Source: Artemisia argyi (lineage: Eukaryota > Streptophyta > Magnoliopsida > Asterales > Asteraceae). Taken from it: a stretch of DNA of 64,000 nucleotides. The notes under the pieces were generated by a model. That model ran no database searches. It was given only the letters and a program-made list of their open reading frames with translations, and was not told where the DNA came from. The stretch is from positions 38,489,459-38,553,458 of the forward strand of contig CM060697.1 in NCBI GenBank assembly GCA_030686995.1, written 5' to 3'. Each line of letters starts with the position of its first letter. Position 1 is the stretch's first letter. Of the stretch, positions 44,501-53,017 are shown piece after piece. The position numbers were made by a program, and so were the translations under genes.

Positions 44501-45819
44501 CATACATCCACAAGTCCTAATAAGCTTAAATCTCAACTGTTAAGAACCAAGGGGGTGCACACAGCTTATTTATAAGCTAAATCAAAAGTCTTTTCACAAA
44601 AGTTATTTATTTTTAGATTATAATCATCTGTCAAAAAGAAAAACCAACAAAAACCAATTTTAAAAATAGTGATAGCTTCCATTTAATAGGATTTATCTTT
44701 TTAATTTTTCTTTTCAGCTTATTATTAAGCACTTCAACATTTTTATATTTTTCTTACTTTTCCTGCATCTTAAAGTATTTTCAGCATTTTCTCTAGATTT
44801 TTCTCTTTTAATTTAGTAATTATTAGAATTAATATTAATTTAATTAATAAATAAGTAATATTAGTTAATTAAATAGTTTTATCAATTTTTAATTAACAAC
44901 AGTACCTTTTTATATTTTTCCTAGGTTTTATAAATCATTTAGTATTTTTAGAAAATAGTCTCTTAATTTCTACTGTCCATTTTCTAATTTTCTTAATTAA
45001 TTTAATTAAATTAGATATTAATTAATAAATTAGTAAATAATTAATAAAATAGTATAAAAATAATTTTTATAAGTTTTTTATAATTTTTTAGGATTCCTGA
45101 GATGGTTAATTAGATATATAAATTTTTCTATAATTTTCTAAGTCAATTATAGTATTATTAGTAATTTAAAATAGTTTAAATAGTTTAATTATTATAATTA
45201 GTATTTAATTAATAAAAAATCCACAAAAAGACAAAAATACATGTTTTTAATTTTTCATTTTATTTTAAGTCATTTTAGAATTTTAGAAATTAATTTTGCA
45301 ATTTCCTAGTTAAAATTTGTATTGTAAAGTTTTTAAGTTAATTGGTTTTAATTAAATAGTTAAATAGCTTTTATTTAAATAATTAATATTAAATAATAAA
45401 ATAATCAAAAAATTAATTTTCTTTTTAATTAAATTTTCTTTTTATAATTAACTTTTTAAAATTTTCATTTGCACCCCCTGTAGTTTTAAATTGTTTAAAA
45501 CTCACATTTTCTTCTGTCTGTAATCAAATCTGATTTCCATTTGTGTTTGTGTAATCATATATGTGTTCCTGTTATTCTTAATACTTTTTTAATTGTTCAT
45601 ATACCAAGCAATCAGTAGTATAATCAAATCCAAATCATTTTTGGTTATTGTCCTCAGTGCCACTCATTCCCATAAACATTTTCAAGCACCATTGCAATCT
45701 CGTCGGGAAATAACGACCCGGGGAAACTCTATACTATCCACGGAATATTGACCCTAGGCAGTTTGACTTTCTTGACCAAATCACTTAGTCAATATTATCT
45801 GACGGTTTAGGCTCAATCA
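41556..45819 (+). repeat. 5' LTR of element H
   Basis: 4264 bp from TGATGAGTGTG to GGCTCAATCA. U3 contains about thirteen AGTCCYT/GGTCCYT motifs (41731-42180). TATAAAA is at 42634-42640. Many AATAAGC/GCTTATT motifs lie at about 43920-44580, and an extremely AT-rich block of TTAATTAA type fills 44650-45460. U5 carries AACGAC (45712-45717) and CTATACTA (45729-45736). It is an inverted, diverged relative of the E LTRs. The short Pro- and Leu-rich frames in it are not genes. Confidence 0.75.
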
Positions 45820-45824
45820 AAATT

Positions 45825-45842
45825 TGGCGCCGCTGCCGGGGA
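45825..45842 (+). other. Primer binding site of H, tRNA-Asp
   Basis: TGGCGCCGCTGCCGGGGA, five bases after the LTR. It matches the complement of the tRNA-Asp 3' end except at one base. Confidence 0.85.
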
Positions 45843-46457
45843 GGTTGTTGCGTGTTTTAAAAACGTTTTAGGTTTGGTGGTTTTCAAAACCCTCCCTGTA
45901 CAAATTTCACCACTTTTGTAAAAAGTTTTTGTAAAAATCTCAATCATACCAAAAAGTTCATTAACAGTTTTCCTAAAGTGTTAAACAACACCAAAAAAAT
46001 CAAAAACAACAAAACAATCGTGAAGTTAAATTACTTCGGTTTCTTTAAGATTACAACCTACACAGGTGGAATACGGAAGTTCTGACATTAAATTGCGAAC
46101 TGAAGAGAGTCTATTTATCTCTCCCGCCACCCTGCGAGTAATTTTAAAGAGAACGATTTCGGTTAACGAATCGATACCAAAAATATTTCCCAAAGTTTTC
46201 TGCACACACACCCAAAAAGCCCAAAAACAATTTTTCTGTTAATTATAAATATATAAAATCTTACCACCGCAAACCAAGGCAGAACACCTACCAACTGGGG
46301 GTGTGGACATAATAAATTCCCAAACATAAGATTAAAACTTGCCATTGTATCCCTGTGAGTGGTGTACATTTTTTAAAGAAGTCATTCACTTGTGATTATT
46401 GGTTTAAGTTCCCTGTTATTTTGCCTCGATCTTGTTTTGAAAAATTGTTTTTAGTGC
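45843..46457 (+). other. Untranslated leader of H
   Basis: About 615 bp between PBS and gag ATG with no supported gene. Minus-strand frames here are short and unlike any family. Such long leaders are usual for Athila elements. Confidence 0.55.
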
Positions 46458-47158
46458 ATGCGCACTCGTTCACAAACAAAGCGTAAAAGTCAGAAAAATG
46501 TACCCGAGTTACGTACTGTTATTGAAGAACCAAAAACAGAAATGGATGACGGGCCACCACCACCCCCTGACCCTCCCAAGGATGACACAACTCCCGATCT
46601 CCGAACGATGGAGGAATTGTGTCAACCTACCATGCAAGGGAGGGGCGGACCTATTGCACCACTCACCATTGAGGCTACGGACTTTGGCGTCAAGCACCTC
46701 ATGATCCAACAAGTCTAGAATTCGTGTCAATTTCACGGATTACCGGGTGACGATGCTAACAAGCATCTTGAGAAATACCTTACCGTCACCCAAAGCATGA
46801 AACAACACGGTGTCACCGATGATGCCCTCCGTCTGTATCTCTTCCCCTATTCTCTCACCCATCATGCCACTGCTTGGTTTGACCGACTCCCCAAGAATTC
46901 GATTCACACCTTTGAAGAAATGGTAACCAAGTTTTTAGCTAAATATTTTCCACCTTCCATGGTTACCAAATTACGTAATGATATCAGCAACTTCCGGCAG
47001 CGTCCCGATGAGTCTCTATTCGAGGCTTGGGAACGTTATAAGCTCACAATTGATCGGTGCCCTAACCACAATATGTTACAAGTTACCATCATAGACACCT
47101 TCTATAATGGTCTAACATTGAGGCACCGAGATATTCTCAATGTTGCTGTTGGTGGGAC
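46458..47158 (+). pseudogene. Athila gag of H, N-terminal part
   Basis: Starts MRTRSQTKRKSQ at 46458. Proline-rich, then TMEELCQPTMQGRGGPIAP, the typical Athila gag entry. CAG is replaced by TAG at 46716-46718, after which the same frame runs to the E insertion. The capsid core reads FPYSLTHHATAWFDRLP, FLAKYFPPSMVTKLR, ESLFEAWERYK and TFYNGLTLRHRD. The frame stops only because E (minus strand) inserted after GGGAC. Confidence 0.85.
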
Positions 47159-50100
47159 TGATTGATGCTAAACGGTCAACTTAATTGACCAAGGGACGGT
47201 CAACCAAGTCAAACGTCTAAAACCAATGCTCCGAGGAATACAGTGTTTTCCCGGGTCGTTTAAGTCCCGACGAGGTGTGAATTGTAAACAAAACGGTTAT
47301 TTGATCGGGTGAAATTGGACAGGAAAAGGTTTGAGTGTGGTTAAACTAAGGAATTTACAACAAAATAGCTTAAACAAGCTATTTGAATAAGACAAGAAAG
47401 TTTGAAAACCCAGAAACGTTTAAAACTTAAAAACGCGTACGTTACGTTTTAAATAAAACGTAAACGTACGAAATAAAACGCGAGTTTTAACAAAATAAAA
47501 TACTTACAAAAGTGAAAATCACATTTTTACAATCCTAATAATAAAAGAAACTTTTTAGAAAATTAAAATTACTTTTTACACTATTTAATTAATTAATATT
47601 AATTAAATACTATTTAATACTTATTATTAATATTTAAATAACTAAAATACACTTACAATATTATTTAAATACTAAAAAGGTGAAAATAAAATTTCTAAAA
47701 TTATAAAATAACTAAAAACAAGTTTTAAAAATAAGTCTTTTTGTCTTTTTGTGGTTTTTCTATTAATTAATTAATAATTAATTATTAATTACTAATTAAA
47801 CTATTTTAAATTAAGAAAAATACTAAATGAACAGTAAAAATTCTAATAAAATTTCTAAAAATATTTTACAACTTATTAAAGCTATAAAAAATATAAAAAC
47901 TAAGTTTTACCTTATAAAAACTAATTATGCTATTTTAACCTTAATATTAATTAATATTTAATAAAACTAAAGTTAATTCTAATTAATACTAAATGACACA
48001 ATAAAAATCTGAGAAAATTAATACAAATACTTTAATATAATAGAAATTTAAGAAAAATATAAAAATAACAAGTACTTAATAAAAATATAAAAATGAAAAT
48101 TAAAATTAAATAAAATTAAATAGAAACTATCACTTAAATTTAAATTTGTTTTTTTTTTCTGGATTTTTATTTTAGAAACCTACTTTACATCTAAAAACAT
48201 AAACTTTTTATAAAAACAAACTTTTTAGAACTTAATAATAAGCAAAATATAAGCAAAAAGGGTCAACAGTTGACCACAGTTGACCAAAGGGTGAAATAAG
48301 CTCAAATGAGGTTTGGTGGGGTCCACAATGGTTAATCCAGGTGTAAATAAGCTTATGGAACTTGAATAAGCTGGAAAAAGTACTAGTGAACCACAGAATA
48401 AGCAATAAGCATAAAATAAGCACTAAGAAACTTGTTTTGCAACTGAAAAGTGGGACAGACTTGTGGGAGTAAATCAGGTGGGACCCAGTGGTTCCTAGGT
48501 CAAAGCTATGGTCAATTCATGGAGCCTGGTAGGAGGGGGAATGAAAGGTACAAATTTCATGGGCTGGGGCCCACTGGATTGCTCAGAAAACCACCACCAA
48601 GTGGTGGTGGTGGTGGTGGTGGTGGTGGTGGTGGTGCATCTGCTGAGACAGAGCAGCTTGTTGCCCTGCAAGTCACTTTGAGGACTTGTGGGGCCCACCA
48701 CAAAATTCTTAAAAATGAAAGGAGGGGGGGAATCAATAGCTGGGGTGGTAGACAACAAACCCTAGAAATACCAAAGCCAGATTCCCAATACACAATTCCC
48801 TAAAAATCCTTGAATTTATGGAAAAATCTGAAATGTAGCAATTTGACTTTTGTAGAAAACTTTGAATGCTGACTTTTTTGAACTTTGATTTGATCTAGTT
48901 GGATGAAAACATGATTATAGGTTAAAGTAAAACTAAAATGAGCTACAAGATCAACCTATGTACTGAAATGATGGTTGTTTGGACTCAATAACCACCACAG
49001 TTAACTGTGGTGGTAAGATTCTTGTGGATTTGACTTCTGAGCAATTACCAACTGATTTTAATGACTTAGTTGGATTATATGAACCTAATATAGCATGCAT
49101 GAACTAAAAACATCACAAGAAACAGATTAGAACATCACCAATCCTACTAATCCAAACACACCTAAAGAAACTGAAATGGCAGATAATCAAAGCAAACTAG
49201 CAACTAAGACTTTAAACATGAAATCAAATCTTATATTAACACTACATAAACACAATAAAACTGAAATAAGGACTAAATTACTTAAGCTACAGTAAATAAC
49301 AAAAATTTATAAAAAAATGCTTACTGAGAGATCATACTGAGACAGATGATACCAAGGGAACACAACCACAACCTACACCTCCCTGAGGTACTACAACCAT
49401 TAAATTCCACAATCCAAAGCTTGCTTGGCTTTCTTCTTCTTCTTTCCTTATTTTTTTATTTATTATGAATTTCTACAAATTTATTTAGATTTTTAGTACA
49501 TAGGTGAAACTGAATGACTTGCCTTCCAAACTTTTACAAGACTCACAATTAAGCTCCAGTGAGCATAAACTAACAAGAAACAACCAGAATCACCCAGGTT
49601 GAGCAAAGCTAACAAATTCACTTGAAATTAACAAAAACTGAGATTGTACTTTGAGAGTTGAAACTGAGAGATTATTGAAATACTTTCCAATTACTTAAAG
49701 GTTTGGTACAACTTGAATTAGAAACTGAATTTAAAAGCTTACAACATAAATTTAAAGTTTACACTATGAAAATGGTCTAAAGACAATTGACAACCTTTTC
49801 TTCTCTTTTTTCTTGATCTTTATAGTCCCTCGAGGTCCCACTTGACTTTCCCACCAGTCTCTGACCCTTGGATTAGCTTGGAATGATCCCAACCATTCAA
49901 AATGGTTTTGGCGCCAATTTGGAAAATGGGCAGTTGAGTGTTTGGTGAGTTCATTAATGAGGAGGGGGAAGGTGAGGGTGTAGGTGAGAGATATTAATGA
50001 TAGTGGGTGAGGTTTGGTGAGGAGGGGGGGCATGAACCTGAAGATTAGGGGGTAATGGTGGGAGGTTAGGGAAGGGTGAACAGTGGTACGGGGGTGAGGT

Positions 50101-50756
50101 TTGACCGAAGTCAACGAGCCAGGGTTGTTATTATTTTGGGAGTGGGCTGAATTTTGGGCCTGGGGTGTAGGTTATTGGATCAGGCCAAGGGTAATGGGTG
50201 GGTTGTTTGGTTTGTTTGTTTAATTTTAAGTCCACTTGGTTTTTTAACTAATAAACATCAAGGACCATTTTTTGTAGATTCTGAAAACTTGAGGGGCTGT
50301 GATTGTAACATTCCAAAAGTAACCATAAGGACTAAAAATTGCCAACTTTAATGACCTAGGGACCCAAAATGTATTTTTCCAATATTAAATTCCCCGGGGA
50401 CTACTTCTGCCAAAGTTTGAAACTCCAGGGACCAAAAGTGTAAATTTCCAAAACTTTCCAATTTTTCACCAAAGGACTAAATATGACATTTTATGATTTC
50501 AAAATGACCTTTGGTGATAATTTTTCATATTTTGAATATCCAGGGACTAGTTTTGTAATTTTATGAAAGTCGGGGGACTGAAACTGCCAATTTTGTAAAC
50601 TTTGTGCGTTTTTCGTTTGTTTTTACTCGTTTTGCATCTAAAACATATAAAACACAATTTTGGAATATTTTCAGTATTTTGATGCATTACTGAGTGTTTT
50701 TGTATGTTTTGCAGTTCATATTAGACCAAAAATGATGAGTGTTTGAGCACTCATCA
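47159..50756 (-). repeat. 3' LTR of element E
   Basis: 3598 bp, TGATTGATGC...CACTCATCA. Contains (GTG)12 at 48601-48636, an AATAAGC/GCTTATT-rich block (48225-48430), a TTAATTAA-rich block (47570-48130), a minus-strand TATA (CTATAAAG, about 49817-49824) and about nine RGGGACY motifs upstream of it (50258-50585). Confidence 0.9.
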
Positions 50757-50793
50757 ATCCCCCACACTAAACTATTGCTAGTCCCTAGCAATA
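50757..50793 (-). other. Polypurine tract and hairpin at the 3' LTR of E
   Basis: Minus-strand sense: stem TATTGCTAG with CTAGCAATA (plus-strand 50773-50781 and 50785-50793, 3-nt loop), then TTTAGTGTGGGGGAT touching the LTR start TGATGAG. This is the functional plus-strand primer site. Confidence 0.7.
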
Positions 50794-50807
50794 CTGTTTT
50801 GAAAACT

Positions 50808-51167
50808 TGATGGATTTGAAAAACTCTTTACCAAAAGCCATCACTTCTGGAGTAGCCAGGTGTAAGAACTGTGGCACACCTGATAACCGTGTGATTTTGA
50901 GCAAACCACCAGCTGTCAACGGATTTGAGTAGTCTTTACCAGAAGCCGTTTGCTTCTGGACTAGCCAGCATCTTGATGGACCTAGTCAACATCTTGGTGA
51001 GCTGATTACCAATTATGGATTTTCCACGGCCTTTACCACAAGCCATAATCTTGTGGGCTAGCCAACTCATTTGTTTTCGGGGAGTTGATGACCCACACAA
51101 TTTTGGGCAAATTGCCAGCCGTCAACGGATTTGATATGTCTTTACCAAGAGCCGTTTGCTCCTGGAC
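50808..51167 (-). ncRNA. Four tandem pseudoknot RNA units of E
   Basis: Units lie at 50808-50857, 50917-50963, 51012-51058 and 51124-51167 and are read on the minus strand. Each has P1, a P2 hairpin, the single-stranded GTAAA, the closing half of P1, an A-rich linker (mostly TCAAAT) and a strand pairing with the P2 loop. Pairs change together between units. P1 is ACTC/GAGT, TAGTC/GACTA, GCC/GGC or GTC/GAC. The loop pairing is TGATGG/CCATCA, AACGG/CCGTT or ATTATGG/CCATAAT. The fold is inferred by hand and its role is unknown. Confidence 0.7.
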
Positions 51168-51318
51168 TAGCCAATCCCTTTTGTCGCTTAGACAAGGCGG
51201 ACTGATTACCACAAAAATTTTGAAGCACCAGTGAAAAATTTTTGAAATTTTTGAAATTTTGGCTAAAACGGGGTATTATATAGTAAAATGTGATAAAATT
51301 CGCTAGAATAGCGAATAC

Positions 51319-51493
51319 CCCCCCACACTTAGCATGAATATTGTCCTCAATATTCAAAATCCCGGCTATTATGCCGACATTTTGAACGTAAAAGGGCAAC
51401 ATTACAAGCTAAGCGTGGAAAACACCATTTTGTTTTTCACTCTTTTGTAATCATAGCATGGGGGACTCCCCCACACTTAGGGTGAAAACCCTA
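51319..51493 (-). other. Two further polypurine/hairpin blocks of E
   Basis: Block 1: stem TGAATATTG with CAATATTCA (51335-51343 and 51348-51356), then TAAGTGTGGGGGGG. Block 2: stem TAGGGT with ACCCTA (51478-51483 and 51488-51493) overlapping the TAAGTGTGGGGG block. Both lie internal to the real tract at 50757, between the ORF stop and the pseudoknots. Confidence 0.6.
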
Positions 51494-51547
51494 TAAGCAT
51501 GCTATTGTTTTTGTTTACCGAGTCGCTAGCTTGACTCGACCCCGAAT

Positions 51548-52846
51548 TCATTTGTCCTTGGGGAAGCATGATGTGGAAGAAACAATCTCACTCGGACTTT
51601 CATTCAAAATGTTTGGACAAACATATGAAGCACGTGAAAGTTCCACACCGATGAGATAAGTATCCGGCTCAAGATAATGATACATGAAAATGCCGGGATC
51701 AAATATAATGTCTTCATTCCCGAAGGAGTGAAGAACAGGAGATGTCACCCTGTAGGTGAAGAATAGGAAGAAAACCATGATGAAAATCATGATTTGATCT
51801 TCTTCCTCAAGAAGAGGCTCCGTAGCCTGAGTTTGGATTTCAAAAGGTAAGCTCGTAAACAACCCGGGAGGGTGGGTGGGATTTTGCAAATTCTCATGAT
51901 TGAGAGCATCTCCCCCCGGGCAATCAAACTCTAGAGGAGTTTTGATATGATGAGTGAGTTCACAGGAGAACTCCTCAAAGGCGAATGAATCATATATGGG
52001 AAGAGAATTATGAGAATGAGAAGTGGTAGTGCCACTAATCTTCTCTCCCATATGATCAAAGCTGAAGGCTTCAAATTCCGGAATAGGATCATCGGAGACA
52101 ATGTCACTATCCTTTATGGGGATAGGAGATGAAATAGGTTTCATTTTGAAAGCCTCGATTTTAGAAATGAGGAGATCGACATTCAATAATGTTGCACGAA
52201 GTGCTTCATCCTTGATTTCGGTGTCAATCTCATCATTCTCTTCTTCTAAGCTGACTAGCTCAGAAGGTAATTCTTCCATATAAATGATGTCCTCACAAGA
52301 TAACGAGTTGTCATCAGTAGAATCGGAGAACATCTCATCATGATTAGATGGGAAGAATAGAGGAGGAGGAATATCACACATATGGTCAGAAGTCCCCTGT
52401 GACTCTCTCGGGATTGGGACAAGGATCTCAACACTAGACTTTATTAATTCGTCAGATTCCTTATTAGGAACAGTGCTAAGATGCTCATCCCCCATGATCA
52501 GAGAGTGAGTGTGAACTTCGGGTGTGATAACAGCCGACTGAGGGAGATACAAAAGACTAGCACACATAGATTCTATATTTTTCATGTGTTCTTCTGCTAG
52601 CAATTCTTGCATACTCTTATCTCCCTGTGCTTCCACGGAAGGAATCTCAACTGATGAACTGGATGAAGCTTTGTAATATTCTTTCATTTGGATAGAATCC
52701 TCATCATCATCGTCATCATGAATAAAACGGAACAAAGAGCTAGATTTGGCTGCTTTTTCTTTTGCATAAGCTTCCGTAACAGCTTTTTCAAAATCATCTA
52801 TGGTTTCAATTTTAGCAACCTGCTCTTCCGTCAATATTTTAGCCAT
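51548..52846 (-). CDS. Acidic ORF of element E with gag zinc-knuckle remnant upstream
   Basis: The first ATG of the frame is 52846 (433 codons, stop at 51548). The frame is open further upstream right through the PBS. Just before the ATG it encodes CVNCGGPHDDYQC, a C-x2-C-x3-H-x4-C knuckle of the type seen in the H gag (CETCGGPHLYSEC). The protein is strongly acidic and Ser-rich. It has an amphipathic start (ILTEEQVAKIE), poly-Asp near residue 40, a helical segment around LLNVDLLISKIEAF, and a hydrophobic stretch (IMIFIMVFFLFFTY) about 80 residues before the end that could span a membrane. The frame is intact. I do not recognise a function. Confidence 0.6.
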   Translation of the reverse strand: MAKILTEEQVAKIETIDDFEKAVTEAYAKEKAAKSSSLFRFIHDDDDDEDSIQMKEYYKASSSSSVEIPSVEAQGDKSMQELLAEEHMKNIESMCASLLYLPQSAVITPEVHTHSLIMGDEHLSTVPNKESDELIKSSVEILVPIPRESQGTSDHMCDIPPPLFFPSNHDEMFSDSTDDNSLSCEDIIYMEELPSELVSLEEENDEIDTEIKDEALRATLLNVDLLISKIEAFKMKPISSPIPIKDSDIVSDDPIPEFEAFSFDHMGEKISGTTTSHSHNSLPIYDSFAFEEFSCELTHHIKTPLEFDCPGGDALNHENLQNPTHPPGLFTSLPFEIQTQATEPLLEEEDQIMIFIMVFFLFFTYRVTSPVLHSFGNEDIIFDPGIFMYHYLEPDTYLIGVELSRASYVCPNILNESPSEIVSSTSCFPKDK

Positions 52847-52994
52847 GCATTTCTCATGTGAATTTAGAGTAAATGAAAATTGCGGGGGTGGGGACTTGTC
52901 AAAACCAGAAGGTTGACATTGGTAATCATCATGAGGACCCCCACAATTCACACAAGAAACACTGGGTGCATTATGAAGTTTTGTGGTACCCGAC

Positions 52995-53012
52995 TCCCCG
53001 GCAGCGGCGCCA
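52995..53012 (-). other. Primer binding site of E, tRNA-Asp
   Basis: Minus-strand TGGCGCCGCTGCCGGGGA, identical to the PBS of H, five bases inside the LTR at 53018. Confidence 0.85.
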
Positions 53013-53017
53013 AAAGT

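Noticed and set aside
46026..46369. Two minus-strand ORFs near the start of H
   Set aside because: Shadow frames in the untranslated leader. No domain, and the element is transcribed from the other strand.
48450..48803. Gly-rich and Pro-rich ORFs on both strands, repeated at 54308-54643
   Set aside because: They are readings of the (GTG)n repeat in the E LTRs. Length differs between LTR copies only by the repeat number.
50808..51167. Hammerhead ribozyme (as in retrozymes)
   Set aside because: The hammerhead core CTGATGA with GAAA is not present in the units. The fold is a pseudoknot of different design.
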